64,000 nt of DNA from Microvirga splendida (GCF_016427565.1 NZ_JAELXT010000008.1:1-64000); one strand, 5' to 3'. Positions 8,002-18,860 are shown, numbered from the stretch's first letter. A program made the numbers and translations. Notes: generated from the letters alone by a model not told the origin.

Positions 8002-8156
8002 AGCTATGATCCTTATGGCCTCCAAGAAACTGGAAAGGTGATACCCCGTTCCAAGGTATAAGGGTCTAATTCACAATCACATCTGCTTCAGGTCCTTCAC
8101 AGAATACCGAAACTATGTTTCATGGCTTGGAACTATTCTGAAGCCGGCAGTAGAAC

Positions 8157-8678
8157 ATGCATTCATCAAGTCATATTACCTTGAGACTTTATCCGATTTG
8201 GATGATCTGGACTGGCCGCATTTTCCTTTACATCGCGCTGATTTTCGCTCCTGTAGCGGTAGTGGAATGGACCCTGCCTCTTCTTCCTGCCGCGCTCAAG
8301 GAAAACGGGAAAGCTCTTCTCAATGGTTTTGCCGTTCCGCTGCTCTACGCCCTGCTTTATGCCTTTTTGCACAAGATGAGAGCGCGCTCTCAGAACTTCA
8401 TCATTGTCGTTTCTATCTTGTATGGCGCCATTGGGATCGCCGAGGCGCAACGGGCATTCACGATTGGGGGGCTCTACCATTGGTTCGGGGCAGTCTTATG
8501 CCCGCTTTATGCATTGAGCTTCGCCTGGTTGTGGCACAAGGGACGGATCGCCAACCAGACCGCGCTTGCAGCAAGCTACTTGGCGGAACGCGAAGCTCAA
8601 ATTGAGATCCAGGCAGAAGCAATTTTGCGTGCGCAACGCCTTCAACGAGGGCCGGAAGCCGACGACAGGGTTCCGTAA
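8157..8678 (+). CDS. Hypothetical four-helix membrane protein with AT-rich gene
   Basis: A 173-residue protein with about four membrane segments (near residues 22-45, 55-70, 80-96 and 106-126), then a charged tail (residues 140-173). I do not recognise the family. The 5' part is clearly poorer in GC than its neighbours (25 of 60 bases between 8161 and 8220), and there is no good ribosome site before ATG 8157. Both may mark a recently acquired gene. It stands alone, pointing towards holC on the other strand. Confidence 0.6.
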   Translation: MHSSSHITLRLYPIWMIWTGRIFLYIALIFAPVAVVEWTLPLLPAALKENGKALLNGFAVPLLYALLYAFLHKMRARSQNFIIVVSILYGAIGIAEAQRAFTIGGLYHWFGAVLCPLYALSFAWLWHKGRIANQTALAASYLAEREAQIEIQAEAILRAQRLQRGPEADDRVP

Positions 8679-8689
8679 ATCTGCGTAGC

Positions 8690-9142
8690 TCACGCCTTCC
8701 GTTGCCAGCGCCCGCCCTCGTCCTGCTGCCAGTAAGTCGCGTCGTGGCCGCCCTCCTTCACGGCCCGCCACTGGTCGCGGGCGAAGGCCAGCGCCTGGAG
8801 ATCGTTGCCGTCGAAAAGGATCACCAGGCGCTGGTAGGCCGTCATGTCGGCCGGCAGGTCGGCGCCTTCCACCAGGAATCGGATGGAGGCGCCGTTGGGA
8901 TTGTCGCCCGACAGGGTGATGAGGATCGGCTGATCCGCCGCATGGGCCTCCCGGTCCGTTCCGTGCGGCAGGAAGCTTTCGTCGGTGAAGGTCCACAGGT
9001 GATCGTCGAGGGCGGACATCCGCTCCTCGGTCGTCACCTGGATCACAGCGCGCCACCCGCGCTCCAGCGTCTTCTGCAGGAGCGTGGGCAGCACGGCCTC
9101 GAGCGGCTGATGCTGGAGATGATAGAAAAGGACCTCGGTCAT
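8690..9142 (-). CDS. holC: DNA polymerase III subunit chi
   Basis: A 150-residue protein matching the chi subunit, which with psi links the clamp-loader complex to single-stranded-DNA-binding protein at the replication fork. Typical features are the N-terminal EVLFYHLQHQPLEAVLPTLLQKTLERGWR, LWTFTDESFLPHGT near residue 50 and LVILFDGND near 106. It lies downstream of pepA on the same strand (64 bp gap), the usual order in Alphaproteobacteria. Confidence 0.9.
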   Translation of the reverse strand: MTEVLFYHLQHQPLEAVLPTLLQKTLERGWRAVIQVTTEERMSALDDHLWTFTDESFLPHGTDREAHAADQPILITLSGDNPNGASIRFLVEGADLPADMTAYQRLVILFDGNDLQALAFARDQWRAVKEGGHDATYWQQDEGGRWQRKA

Positions 9143-9206
9143 GGGAGGTTACTAGCCCTGCGGCCGCGAAGGGTTGCGGCCGCTCCTCGGTCCCTTTCCG
9201 ATGTCA

Positions 9207-10703
9207 TCACCGGGCCTCGTAATGATCGCGCACGAGGCGGTCGAGGAGGCGCACGCCCCAGCCGGAGCTCCAGCCCTTGTTGATCTCCGTCGCCGGCGAG
9301 CCCATGGCGGTTCCGGCAATGTCGAGATGAGCCCAGGGCACATCGTTGACGAAGCGCTGGAGCAGCGACGCCGCCGTGCTCGATCCGCCGAAACGCCCGG
9401 CCGAGTTCTTCATGTCGGCGAACTTGGATTCGATCATCTTGTCGAACTCGGGCCCCAGCGGCATGCGCCAGACCCGCTCGCCGGTTGCCTTGCCGGCGGC
9501 GGTCAGGCGCTCGGCCAGTTCGTCGTTGTTGGAGAACAGGCCGGCATATTCCTGCGCGAGCGCCACCATGATCGCGCCCGTGAGGGTCGCCAGGTCAATC
9601 ATGAACTTGGGCTTGAAGCGGTCCTGCACGTACCAGAGCACGTCGGCCAGCACGAGGCGGCCTTCGGCATCCGTATTGATGATCTCGATGGTCTGGCCCG
9701 ACATGGTGGTGACGATGTCGCCGGGGCGCTGGGCATTGCCGTCGGGCATGTTCTCCACGAGGCCGATGGCGCCGACCACGTTGGCCTTGGCCTTGCGGCT
9801 CGCCAGGGCATGCATGAGGCCGACCACGCAGGCGGCGCCCGCCATGTCGCCCTTCATGTCCTCCATGCCGGCGCCCGGCTTGATCGAGATGCCGCCGGTG
9901 TCGAAGACGACGCCCTTGCCGACGAACGCGATGGGCTTGTCGTTCGCCTTGCCGCCGTTCCAGCGCATGATGGCCACCCGGCCGCCGCGCACCGAGCCCT
10001 GGGCCACGCCGAGCAGCGCCCCCATGCCGAGCTTCTTCATGGCCTTGTCGTCCAGGATCTCGACCTCGACGCCGAGCTTGGTCAGCGCCTGCGCGCGGGC
10101 GGCGAATTCCTGGGGTCCCAGCACGTTCGGCGGCTCGTTGACGAGGTCGCGGGCGAGGATCACGCCCTGCTGAACGGCCTCGCGGGCCTTGTAGGCCTTC
10201 TTCACCGCCGCGGGATCCGCCACGCTGAAGACCAGCCGTCCGCCGCCCTTGCCGTCGTCCTCGTCCTTCTTCTTGGTCTTGTAGCGGTCGAAGCTGTAGC
10301 GGCGCAGCTGGGCGCCGAGGGCCATGTCCGCCGCCGCCTCAGGGGAGACCTCGGTTTCGGGCAGGTCCAGGACCACCGTCGCCAGCTTGCCGTTCACCTT
10401 GCCGGCGATCAGGCCGCCCAGCTGGGCGAAATCGACATTGGCCCGGTCCTTCTCGCCGCCGGTGCCGATCACGATCAGACGGTCGACGGAGAGGCCCGTG
10501 GGGACCACGATCGACATGGCGGACTTCGCCTTGCCCTTGAAGCTCTCGGCGGCGGCCGCCTTGGCGATCAGATCGACGGCCTTCGGCCCGAGCTGCTTGG
10601 CCACGGCCGCGGTGGGCTTGAGATTCTCCCCGACGAAGACGATGAGATCGCCGGATTCGACCTTGCCGTGGGCCTGGAAGTCGATCTTGAAGCTGTCGGC
10701 CAT
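9207..10703 (-). CDS. pepA: Leucyl aminopeptidase (M17, two-metal cytosol aminopeptidase)
   Basis: A 498-residue enzyme that removes N-terminal residues, preferably Leu, from peptides in the cytoplasm. ATG 10703 is chosen because GAGGA lies 6 bp upstream; an in-frame ATG at 10727 has no such site. The C-terminal catalytic domain carries the M17 signature [12 protein letters not shown], metal-binding Asp/Glu residues, and [20 protein letters not shown] with the active-site Lys. GPQEFAARA and [11 protein letters not shown] are also typical. It is divergent from lptF, 214 bp apart. Confidence 0.95.
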   Translation of the reverse strand: MADSFKIDFQAHGKVESGDLIVFVGENLKPTAAVAKQLGPKAVDLIAKAAAAESFKGKAKSAMSIVVPTGLSVDRLIVIGTGGEKDRANVDFAQLGGLIAGKVNGKLATVVLDLPETEVSPEAAADMALGAQLRRYSFDRYKTKKKDEDDGKGGGRLVFSVADPAAVKKAYKAREAVQQGVILARDLVNEPPNVLGPQEFAARAQALTKLGVEVEILDDKAMKKLGMGALLGVAQGSVRGGRVAIMRWNGGKANDKPIAFVGKGVVFDTGGISIKPGAGMEDMKGDMAGAACVVGLMHALASRKAKANVVGAIGLVENMPDGNAQRPGDIVTTMSGQTIEIINTDAEGRLVLADVLWYVQDRFKPKFMIDLATLTGAIMVALAQEYAGLFSNNDELAERLTAAGKATGERVWRMPLGPEFDKMIESKFADMKNSAGRFGGSSTAASLLQRFVNDVPWAHLDIAGTAMGSPATEINKGWSSGWGVRLLDRLVRDHYEAR

Positions 10704-10917
10704 GAAATCCTCTTTGTTCTGGTGCATGTCCGGTCTTGAGGCCGGCTGCGGCGCTGACGCGCGATGCTGACGGTTGGGACATATATCATATTGCGCGCTC
10801 GGGAACGGGGAAGTCGCCGCGAAATCGGCGCAATTTCTGGCTGTTGAAAACGCCCGTCTTGCCTGAGACCGTGCGACACGATACCCAGGGCGCCACCGCC
10901 CGGGGGCGAAGGGCCTT

Positions 10918-12078
10918 ATGACACTTCTCGAACGCTACATCCTGAAAATCACCTTCAGCGCCTTCGCCGCCTGCCTGGTCGCCCTGACGGGGGTCATCTG
11001 GATCACCCAGGCCCTGCGGGAACTCGACCTGCTGACCGGCAAGGGCCAGACCCTTCTGATCTTCCTGACCGTCACGGGGCTCTCGCTGCCGGCCTTGATC
11101 AGCGTCATCGCGCCCGTCGCCCTGTTCCTGGCCACCCTCTACACGCTGAACAAGCTGAACGGCGATTCCGAGCTGATCGTCATGAGCGCCGGGGGCATGC
11201 CTCCGGGGCGATTGCTGCGCCCCTTCCTGGCGCTGGCGGCCTTCATCTGCCTCATCGTCGGGATCATCTCGATCCACATCATGCCCGCGAGCTTCCAGGA
11301 GATGCGGCAGCTGTTCACGAAGATCAGGGCCGACTTCGTGGGTACCATGGCCAAGGAAGGCCAATTCATCAGCCTGGAGAACGGAATCACCTTCCATTAC
11401 CGGGAACGTCAGGGCGATTCCCTGCTCGGGATCTTCATGGAGGACCTGCGGGAGAAGAACAAAGGCATCGTGTATCTGGCCGAGCGCGGCCAGACCGTCG
11501 AGCAGAACGGAACGGCCTATCTCGTTCTCCAGAAGGGCAGCGTTCAGCGCAAGGAGCCGAACAGCCGCGATTCCTCCATCGTGGCCTTCGAGCGCTATGC
11601 GGTCGATCTCTCGGCGTTCAACAACGAGGGCGGAGAGGTGGTCTACAAGCCGCGGGAGCGAAGCACCACCCAGCTGCTGTTCCCCGACAAGAGCGACCCC
11701 CTCTACCAGGCACAGCCGGAGCGTTTCCGGGCCGAGCTGCACGAGCGCCTGTCCTCCTGGCTCTACCCGCTCGCCATGATGATGATCGCCTTCGCGGCTC
11801 TCGGCGAGGCCCGCACGACGCGCCAAGGCCGTAGCCTGGCGATCGCCGGCGCGGTGGTGGCGATCGTGCTGATGCGAATCCTCGGTTTTGCCGCCAACAG
11901 CGCCGTGGCCCGGACCCCGGTCGCGGTCGTTGCGATCTATGCCGTACCCTTGGCGAGCATCCTGATCAGCCTGCTGCTCATCCTGCAAGGACCGGCCATG
12001 CGGTCGGCCCAGGCCAGGGTTCTGAAAGCGATCAACAATCTCCTGCCGGCCCGTTCCCCTGCGGCCCAGAAAGCCTGA
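10918..12078 (+). CDS. lptF: LPS export ABC transporter permease LptF
   Basis: A 386-residue inner-membrane protein with the YjgP/YjgQ fold: three N-terminal membrane helices (to about residue 120), a periplasmic beta-jellyroll domain (about 130-265) and three C-terminal helices (270-370). The opening [20 protein letters not shown] and the helix-2 region [17 protein letters not shown] are characteristic. With LptG and the LptB ATPase (not in this window) it extracts LPS and passes it to LptC. AAGGG lies 5 bp before ATG 10918, and the stop is 2 bp before lptG. Confidence 0.93.
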   Translation: MTLLERYILKITFSAFAACLVALTGVIWITQALRELDLLTGKGQTLLIFLTVTGLSLPALISVIAPVALFLATLYTLNKLNGDSELIVMSAGGMPPGRLLRPFLALAAFICLIVGIISIHIMPASFQEMRQLFTKIRADFVGTMAKEGQFISLENGITFHYRERQGDSLLGIFMEDLREKNKGIVYLAERGQTVEQNGTAYLVLQKGSVQRKEPNSRDSSIVAFERYAVDLSAFNNEGGEVVYKPRERSTTQLLFPDKSDPLYQAQPERFRAELHERLSSWLYPLAMMMIAFAALGEARTTRQGRSLAIAGAVVAIVLMRILGFAANSAVARTPVAVVAIYAVPLASILISLLLILQGPAMRSAQARVLKAINNLLPARSPAAQKA

Positions 12079-12080
12079 CC

Positions 12081-13166
12081 ATGCTGATCGGCCGGACCCT
12101 TGGCTTCTATTTCTCACGGCAGTTCCTCAAGACCATCGTCATGGTCTTTGCGACGGTCTTCACCCTCGTCTACACCCTGGATTTCGTGGAGCTCATGCGC
12201 CGGGCGGGCGACGCGCCGGAGGCGACGACGGCGGCGATTGCCCAGCTGGCCCTGTTCCGCACTCCGTCCATTGCCGAGCAGGTGATGCCCTTCGCCGTAC
12301 TGTTCGGCAGCATGGCGGCCCTCCTGCAGCTGAGCCGCAAGCTCGAGCTGGTGGTGGCGCGCGCGGCAGGCATCTCCGCCTGGCAGTTCCTCCAGCCGGG
12401 GCTCCTCATCGCAATCCTGATCGGCGTGCTCTCCGTCACCGTCTACAACCCCCTCTCGGCCGTCCTCAAGCAGCGCGCCTCTGCCCTGGAGACGAGCATC
12501 TTCTCCAGGAATGTCCAGACCCGCGACAAGCCGATCTGGCTTCGCCAGAGGAGCCTCGACGGGCAGGCCATTTTCCGGGCGACAGGCTCTGCGACGGACA
12601 CCGCGACCCTCTATGACGTCACGGTCTATGCCTTCGACCACGACGGCACTTTCAGCCATCGCGTCGAGGCCCGCGAAGCGAACCTGCACGAGGGCTTCTG
12701 GGAGCTGAAGGACGCCAGGGTTCTGTCCGCCACCGAGGAGCCCCGGTCCCATGACCGTTACCTGATTGCCTCGAGCCTGCAGCCCTCGCAGGTTCGACAG
12801 AGCTTCATCGACCCCGATGCGGTCCCGTTCTGGGACCTGAAGGAGACGATCGACAGGATGGAGCAGGCAGACATCAACGCCACCACCTACCAGCTCCATT
12901 ACGACCTGCTTCTGGCCCGTCCTCTGCTCTTCATCGCCATGGTTTTCGTGGCCGCTTCCGTGTCGTTAAGATTCTTTCGATTTGGCGGTGTAGCCATGAT
13001 GGTTCTGGGTGGCGTCGCAGCCGGGTTCATGCTTTATGTCGCCACTGAGCTTATGGCGGAGCTTGGAGCCTCCGGAATCATCAGTTCCCTTGTTGCGGCT
13101 TGGTTCCCTGCTGTAGTAGGCAGTCTCTTAGGGACCTTGGCGTTATTGTACCAAGAGGACGGCTGA
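12081..13166 (+). CDS. lptG: LPS export ABC transporter permease LptG
   Basis: A 361-residue partner of LptF with the same architecture: MLIGRTLGFYFSRQFLKTI at the start, ELVVARAAGISAWQFLQP after the third helix, a periplasmic domain to about residue 270 and three C-terminal helices ending in LGTLALLYQ. It begins two bases after the lptF stop, so the pair is translationally linked. Together they form the transmembrane channel of the Lpt system. Confidence 0.93.
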   Translation: MLIGRTLGFYFSRQFLKTIVMVFATVFTLVYTLDFVELMRRAGDAPEATTAAIAQLALFRTPSIAEQVMPFAVLFGSMAALLQLSRKLELVVARAAGISAWQFLQPGLLIAILIGVLSVTVYNPLSAVLKQRASALETSIFSRNVQTRDKPIWLRQRSLDGQAIFRATGSATDTATLYDVTVYAFDHDGTFSHRVEAREANLHEGFWELKDARVLSATEEPRSHDRYLIASSLQPSQVRQSFIDPDAVPFWDLKETIDRMEQADINATTYQLHYDLLLARPLLFIAMVFVAASVSLRFFRFGGVAMMVLGGVAAGFMLYVATELMAELGASGIISSLVAAWFPAVVGSLLGTLALLYQEDG

Positions 13167-13201
13167 CCGTTCTCGAGAAGAAGTATTGCGAAGGAGTGGG
13201 G

Positions 13202-15715
13202 ATGCGGCGGCTTAAGGCAACGATCGCAACGTCTGCGGTCGCAGCGGCACTGGTTTGTGCTGCTGGGTCAATGCCTGCGCTTGCCCAAGCCACGCTCAAC
13301 GAGGCTATCGGCGCCCGCGCCCAATCGGGATCCGGGGAGGACCGCCTCCTCGTGGACGCTAAGGAAATCGTCTACGACAAGGACCGGAACACGATTGCCG
13401 CCTCCGGCGACGTGCAGATGAACTACCAGGGCCGGACGCTCCAGGCCGACCGTGTCACCTATGACCGGAACACCGGCCGGGTCTTCGCCGAGGGCAATGC
13501 CCGTCTGACGGATGCCAACGGCACCGTCGCGACGGGCGACCGTTTCGAACTCACGGACGACTTCAGAAGCGGCTTCATCGATTCCCTGAGGGTGGTGCAG
13601 ACCACCGTGGAGCAGGGCCGTCCCCTCACGACCCGCTTCTCCGCCCCGAGGGCCGAGCGCGCCGAGGGCGAGACCACGATTTTCGAGCGCGGCACCTATA
13701 CGGCCTGCGAACCCTGCAAGGACAATCCGGAACGCCCCCCGCTCTGGCAGGTGAAGGCGGCCAAGATCATCCACAACAACAGCGAACGTACGATCTATTA
13801 CGAGGATGCGACCCTTGAGCTCCTCGGCATCCCGGTCGCGTATCTGCCCTATTTCTGGACGCCGGATCCGACCGTCAAGCGCAAGACGGGCTTTTTGGCA
13901 CCCCGTTACATCTATTCGAACACCCTGGGCTATGGCGGCTCGATTCCGTTCTTCTGGGCCATCGCTCCCAATTACGACCTGACGATCAGCCCGACCATCC
14001 TGAGCCGCCAGGGCCTCCTCGGGCAGGTCGAGTGGCGCCATCGCCTGGAGACCGGCGCCTACAACATCCGCGCGGCCGGCATCAACCAGCTCGACCCTGA
14101 GGCTTTCCTTCCCTCACCGTACGGAGCACGCGACCGCGACTTCCGCGGCTCCCTGGAGACGACGGGCGAGTTCTTCATCAACGACAACTGGCGCTGGGGC
14201 TGGGACATCGCCCTCGTGTCCGACAAGTGGTTCCTCACGAATTATCGCATCCGCAGCGAGAGCCTGAGCAACTATTACGTTAAGGAATCGATCTCGACCG
14301 TCTATCTCCAGGGACAGGGCGACCGCTCGTTCTTCGATGCGCGGGGCTATTATTTCAAGACCCTCTCCACCTACGATTGGCAGAAGCAGCAGCCGGTCGT
14401 GGCCCCGGTGATCGACTATAACAGGCGCTTCACGCCCTCTACCATCGGCGGCGAATTCGCCATCGACGTGAACGTCACTAGCCTCTCCCGCGAGGCTGCC
14501 CAATTCGATCCGTTGTCCCCAAGCAATGCCTCCTACTTCGGCATTGCCCGGACCTGCACTGTTTTTGACCCGGAACGATGCCTTGTTCGCGGCATCAGCG
14601 GCTCCACGTCGCGGGCTTCGGTCACGGCTTCCTGGCGGCGCGAGTTCATCGACCCCATCGGCCAGGTCTGGACGCCGTTCGCCTATCTGCGAGCTGACAA
14701 TTTCTGGATCGCTCCCGACTTCCACGGCTACCAGAACCCGCAGCTCGCCAACTTCATCGATGCGGATGACGATTATCTCTTCCGCGCCACCCCGGCGATC
14801 GGGCTCGAATACCGCTATCCCTTCATCGCCAGCTTGGGCACCTCGGGCCAGCAGATCCTGGAGCCGATTGCCCAGATCATCGCTCGCCCGAACGAGACCC
14901 GGATCGGCACCCTTCCCAACGAGGATGCCCAGAGCCTGGTGTTCGACGACACGTCGCTCTTCGATTGGGACAAGTTCTCCGGCTACGACCGGGTCGAGGG
15001 CGGGGTGCGCGCCAACGTTGGCCTGCAGTACACGGTCACCGGCGCGGACGACTTCTATGCCAATGTGCTGTTCGGCCAGTCCTATCAGATCGCGGGGCGA
15101 AACTCCTTCCGGCAGGGCGACCTGGCCAATGTGGGCCTGGATTCGGGCTTGGATTCGCGGGCATCCGACTATGTCGGTCGCTTCCAGATCTCACCGAATG
15201 CCAATTTCGCCTTCGTGTCGCGTGGACGCTTCGATCAAGAGGATTTCAGCCTGAACCGGTTCGAGGCCGGCATCCGGGCGAACTTCAATCCCTACCTGCC
15301 GGTCTCGACTTCGCTGACCTATGCCCGGTACGAGGCTCAGCCCGCCATCGGCTACCCGACCCGCCGCGAGGGCCTGCTGGCCTCCGCCCGCTGGGACATG
15401 ACGCCGAATTGGTTCGTCACGGGTTCGGTCCTCCTTGACTTGGACCGCTATCTCGTGGCGCGCGAAGAGATAGTTGCTCCGGGAGCAGCGGTGTTCGGGC
15501 GTGAGAACGTCGCTTATGTTGCCGGCATGTCCCTGGGACTGGGCTATATCGACGAGTGCACGACCTTCTCGGTGAGCTACAGCATCACCCCGCGCGACGT
15601 GACCCTGACCTCGGGCGAGAGGGAGCAGAACCACACGGTCGCGTTCAGCCTTGAGCTCCGCTCTCTCGGTGAGGTGGGCTATACTCAAAGGCTCAGCGGT
15701 TCCGCAGATGAGTGA
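13202..15715 (+). CDS. lptD: LPS-assembly outer-membrane protein LptD
   Basis: An 837-residue outer-membrane protein. ATG 13202 follows GGAGTGGGG and opens a signal peptide (MRRLKATIATSAVAAALVC.., cleavage near ALAQA). Residues about 45-150 form the OstA/LptA-like beta-jellyroll (AKEIVYDKDRNTIAASGDVQ). The rest is the LptD barrel (PYFWTPDPTVKRKTGFLAPR near 215). Cys pairs ACEPC and TCTVFDPERC could form disulfides that order the periplasmic domain. It receives LPS across the periplasm and inserts it into the outer leaflet with LptE. The gene follows lptG by 35 bp. Confidence 0.93.
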   Translation: MRRLKATIATSAVAAALVCAAGSMPALAQATLNEAIGARAQSGSGEDRLLVDAKEIVYDKDRNTIAASGDVQMNYQGRTLQADRVTYDRNTGRVFAEGNARLTDANGTVATGDRFELTDDFRSGFIDSLRVVQTTVEQGRPLTTRFSAPRAERAEGETTIFERGTYTACEPCKDNPERPPLWQVKAAKIIHNNSERTIYYEDATLELLGIPVAYLPYFWTPDPTVKRKTGFLAPRYIYSNTLGYGGSIPFFWAIAPNYDLTISPTILSRQGLLGQVEWRHRLETGAYNIRAAGINQLDPEAFLPSPYGARDRDFRGSLETTGEFFINDNWRWGWDIALVSDKWFLTNYRIRSESLSNYYVKESISTVYLQGQGDRSFFDARGYYFKTLSTYDWQKQQPVVAPVIDYNRRFTPSTIGGEFAIDVNVTSLSREAAQFDPLSPSNASYFGIARTCTVFDPERCLVRGISGSTSRASVTASWRREFIDPIGQVWTPFAYLRADNFWIAPDFHGYQNPQLANFIDADDDYLFRATPAIGLEYRYPFIASLGTSGQQILEPIAQIIARPNETRIGTLPNEDAQSLVFDDTSLFDWDKFSGYDRVEGGVRANVGLQYTVTGADDFYANVLFGQSYQIAGRNSFRQGDLANVGLDSGLDSRASDYVGRFQISPNANFAFVSRGRFDQEDFSLNRFEAGIRANFNPYLPVSTSLTYARYEAQPAIGYPTRREGLLASARWDMTPNWFVTGSVLLDLDRYLVAREEIVAPGAAVFGRENVAYVAGMSLGLGYIDECTTFSVSYSITPRDVTLTSGEREQNHTVAFSLELRSLGEVGYTQRLSGSADE

Positions 15716-15730
15716 CGGCGAAAGACACGG

Positions 15731-16741
15731 GTGCCGAACTTGAACCTGCCCTCACTCCTGCTGACGCAGGGTGATCCTGCCGGGATCGGGCCGGAACTGG
15801 CCCTGAGGGCCTGGCTGCTGCGGAAGGAACACGCCCTGCCCCCCTTCGCGGTGTTGAGCGACCCTGCCTTCCTTGAGCGGGTTGCGCAGAGCCAGGGCTG
15901 GGATGTGCCGATCATCGCCGTCGAGACAGCGCAGATCCCGAAGGTGTTTCCGAAGGCCCTCCCGGTTCTCCCCTTGAGCGTTTCGGTCGCCGCGCAGCCC
16001 GGCCGGCCCGATGCAGGCGCTGCGGCATCGGTGGTCGAATCCATCGAGAGAGCCGTGCAACTGGTCCGGCAGGGAGCGGCTTCGGCGCTGGTCACCAATC
16101 CCATCGCCAAGCACGTCCTCTACGAGGCCGGGTTCCGGCATCCAGGCCATACGGAATATCTCGCTGCCCTGGCTTCAGAGGGCACGAATGAGACGTTCCA
16201 TCCCGTGATGATGCTCTGGAGCGAGCAACTGGCGGTGGTGCCTGTGACCGTGCACATTCCGCTTGCGAACGTGCCCTCGGCCCTCACCACGGACCTGATC
16301 GTTCTGACCGGGCGGATCGTGGCCCGGGAGCTGCGGGAGCGTTTCGGCATCGCGAATCCGAGGCTGGCGCTCGCGGGCCTCAATCCGCACGCAGGCGAGA
16401 ACGGAGCGATGGGGGCGGAGGATGGCGGCGTCATCGCCCCGGCCATCGACATCCTGCGCCAGGAGGGTATCGAGGCGGCAGGCCCCCTGCCCGCCGACAC
16501 CATGTTCCACGCCCGCGCCCGCAGCCGCTACGATGCGGCGCTCGCCATGTATCACGATCAGGCCCTCATCCCGATCAAGACCATCGCGTTCGACGAGGCG
16601 GTCAACGTCACCCTCGGGCTTCCCTTCGTGCGCACCTCCCCGGATCACGGCCCCGCCTTCGACATCGCAGGCCAGGGGATTGCCCGACCCGACAGCCTCA
16701 TCGCCGCCATCAAGCTCGCAGCCCGGTTGGGCAGCCCATGA
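15731..16741 (+). CDS. pdxA: 4-hydroxythreonine-4-phosphate dehydrogenase
   Basis: A 336-residue enzyme of pyridoxal-phosphate synthesis (DXP-dependent route) that oxidises 4-phosphohydroxy-L-threonine with NAD. Metal-binding His residues are seen in HPGHTEYLA (near 140) and [11 protein letters not shown] (near 278); [10 protein letters not shown] at residue 13 is the N-terminal signature and [18 protein letters not shown] the C-terminal one. The start is GTG at 15731, 15 bases after the lptD stop. Many Alphaproteobacteria have surA between lptD and pdxA; it is missing here. The gene overlaps rsmA by ATGA. Confidence 0.94.
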   Translation: MPNLNLPSLLLTQGDPAGIGPELALRAWLLRKEHALPPFAVLSDPAFLERVAQSQGWDVPIIAVETAQIPKVFPKALPVLPLSVSVAAQPGRPDAGAAASVVESIERAVQLVRQGAASALVTNPIAKHVLYEAGFRHPGHTEYLAALASEGTNETFHPVMMLWSEQLAVVPVTVHIPLANVPSALTTDLIVLTGRIVARELRERFGIANPRLALAGLNPHAGENGAMGAEDGGVIAPAIDILRQEGIEAAGPLPADTMFHARARSRYDAALAMYHDQALIPIKTIAFDEAVNVTLGLPFVRTSPDHGPAFDIAGQGIARPDSLIAAIKLAARLGSP

Positions 16742-17598
16742 GCCAGATCGACGACCTCCCCCCCTTGCGCGAGGTGGTTCGGACTCACGGCCTCATGGCC
16801 AAGAAGTCGCTGGGCCAGAACTTCCTGTTCGACCTCAATCTCACCAGCCGCATCGCCCGCTCGGCGGGACCGCTGGAGGATGCCACCGTCATTGAGGTCG
16901 GCCCCGGCCCAGGCGGCCTGACCCGAGCGATCCTCGCGGCCGGCGCCAGGAGGGTGGTCGCCATCGAGCGCGACACCCGCTGTCTGCCTGCGCTCGCCGA
17001 GATCGCTGAGCGCTATCCGGGCCGGCTTCAGGTGGTCGAGGCCGATGCCCTGGAGTTCGACCCGCGCCCGCTCGTGGGCGAAGGGCTCGTGCGGATCATC
17101 GCCAACCTGCCCTACAATGTCGGCACGGCTCTCCTGACCGGATGGCTCACCACCGAAGTCTGGCCGCCCTGGTGGGCCTCGCTCACCCTCATGTTCCAGC
17201 GTGAGGTGGCCGAGCGCATCGTGGCCGACGAGAGCGATCCGAAAAATTACGGGCGCCTGGGCGTCCTCTGCGGCTGGCGCTCGGAGTCGCGCATCCTCTT
17301 CGATGTGCCGCCATCGGCCTTCGTGCCGCCGCCGAAGATCACCTCAAGCGTCGTCCACCTGACGCCGCGAGCGAACCCGCTGCCCTGCCGGCTCGAAGCG
17401 CTGGAGGCGGTCACGCGGGCGGCCTTCGGGCAGCGCCGCAAGATGCTGCGCCAGAGCCTTAAATCCCTCACGCCCGATCCGGCCGAGATCATTCGGGCGG
17501 CCGGGCTCGAAGAGACGACCCGGGCCGAGAACATCCCCGTCGAGGGCTACGTGGCGCTGGCCAATGCCCTGGACGCAACGCGCGGCTCACGGGTCTAA
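16738..17598 (+). CDS. rsmA: 16S rRNA (adenine1518/1519-N6,N6) dimethyltransferase
   Basis: A 286-residue KsgA/RsmA methyltransferase that dimethylates two adjacent adenines in helix 45 of 16S rRNA during late 30S assembly. The SAM-binding motif is [15 protein letters not shown] (near residue 51), the catalytic motif IV is NLPYN (near 122) and the N-terminal [11 protein letters not shown] is typical. The start overlaps the pdxA stop by 4 bases, so translation is probably coupled. Confidence 0.95.
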   Translation: MSQIDDLPPLREVVRTHGLMAKKSLGQNFLFDLNLTSRIARSAGPLEDATVIEVGPGPGGLTRAILAAGARRVVAIERDTRCLPALAEIAERYPGRLQVVEADALEFDPRPLVGEGLVRIIANLPYNVGTALLTGWLTTEVWPPWWASLTLMFQREVAERIVADESDPKNYGRLGVLCGWRSESRILFDVPPSAFVPPPKITSSVVHLTPRANPLPCRLEALEAVTRAAFGQRRKMLRQSLKSLTPDPAEIIRAAGLEETTRAENIPVEGYVALANALDATRGSRV

Positions 17599-17747
17599 AG
17601 CGGCTCGGCCGCTCGCCTCGCCCCCGATCCAGCCTATATGCAGCCGCTCGACGGGAGTGGAGCGGGCTCTTCATGGGACCTTAACCGCCCTCTCCCATGA
17701 TTGCTCAGGCAAACGGCCCCACACGGCCGCGAGAGGAGGAAGCGGGC

Positions 17748-18860
17748 ATGTCGCAGCCGCGCAAGAGGATCGGGCTTCTGTTCGGAGGCCGCTCGGCCGA
17801 GCATGAGGTCTCCAGGCTTTCGGCCGCCAATGTGCTGCGCGCCCTCGATCCGGACCGCTACGACATCGTCCCCATCGGCATCGGCCGGGACGGGCGCTGG
17901 CTCCTCTGCGACAGCGGCAATGGTGGCGGACGGGGGGCGAAATCCCTGGAGATTCCCGAGGGAGCGCCGCAGGTCGCCCTGCTGCCGGGCGGTGCGGGCG
18001 AGATGATGGTCCTGAACGGCGGCTCGGGCTCAAGCACCCTGCGCCTCGATGCCGTCGTGCCAGTGCTCCACGGCCCGAACGGAGAGGATGGCACCGTCCA
18101 GGGCTTCCTGGAACTCGCCAACATCCCCTATGTGGGCTCGGGCGTGATGGGTTCCGCCGCTGCCATGGACAAGGACGTGGCCAAGCGGCTGCTGCGCGAC
18201 AGCGGCCTGCCTGTCGTTCCCTTCCTCACCCTGACGCCCGGCACCCGCGCCGACTACCGGGCGGCGATGGATGCCCTTGGGACGCCCGATCTTTTCGTGA
18301 AGCCTGCCAATATGGGCTCCTCGGTCGGCGTCTCCCGCGCCTCATCGCCTGAGGAGTTCGCCAAGGCCTGCGAGAAAGCCTTCCGCTATGACGCCAAAGT
18401 GCTGGTGGAACGCAGCGTTACGGGAGCGCGGGAGATCGAGTGCTCCGTGCTGGAGAACGCGGCGGGCGATATCAAGGCCTCCCCGCTTGGCGAGATCGTG
18501 CCGGCCGGCAGCCATGGCTTCTACAGCTACGACGCGAAGTACATCGATGCGGACGGCGCCCTCCTGCGCATCCCGGCCGAACTCACCGCAGACCAGGCGC
18601 GGCGCATCCAGGAGCTTGCGGTCGAGACCTTCAAGGTTCTGGGATGCGAGGCCCTGGCCCGCGTCGATTTCTTCGTCGACCCGAAGAGCGAGGACAGCCT
18701 GTTCATCAACGAGGTGAACACCCTGCCGGGCTTCACCGCCATCAGCATGTATCCCAAGCTCTGGGAGGCCGGAGGCCTGCCGCAGAGCGAGCTGATGGAA
18801 GTGCTGATCGGGCATGCCATCGCCCGCCATGAGCGCCGGAACGAGTTGGCGCTGGTCTGA
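17748..18860 (+). CDS. ddl: D-alanine--D-alanine ligase
   Basis: A 370-residue ATP-grasp ligase that makes the D-Ala-D-Ala end of peptidoglycan precursors. ATG 17748 follows GAGGAGGA; an in-frame ATG at 17697 lacks a site. Motifs are LFGGRSAEHEVS (near residue 9), HGPNGEDGTVQG (near 105), the ATP-binding KPANMGSSVGVS and the C-terminal FINEVNTLPGFT. The GGRSAEHEVS start and length fit the DdlA type rather than the short DdlB usually found in the division cluster. It is monocistronic and convergent with gmk. Confidence 0.94.
   Translation: MSQPRKRIGLLFGGRSAEHEVSRLSAANVLRALDPDRYDIVPIGIGRDGRWLLCDSGNGGGRGAKSLEIPEGAPQVALLPGGAGEMMVLNGGSGSSTLRLDAVVPVLHGPNGEDGTVQGFLELANIPYVGSGVMGSAAAMDKDVAKRLLRDSGLPVVPFLTLTPGTRADYRAAMDALGTPDLFVKPANMGSSVGVSRASSPEEFAKACEKAFRYDAKVLVERSVTGAREIECSVLENAAGDIKASPLGEIVPAGSHGFYSYDAKYIDADGALLRIPAELTADQARRIQELAVETFKVLGCEALARVDFFVDPKSEDSLFINEVNTLPGFTAISMYPKLWEAGGLPQSELMEVLIGHAIARHERRNELALV

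Noticed and set aside
9150-9176. Hairpin GCGGCCGC..GCGGCCGC between pepA and holC
   Set aside because: Each arm is itself a palindrome and no T run follows, so it is weak as a terminator call.
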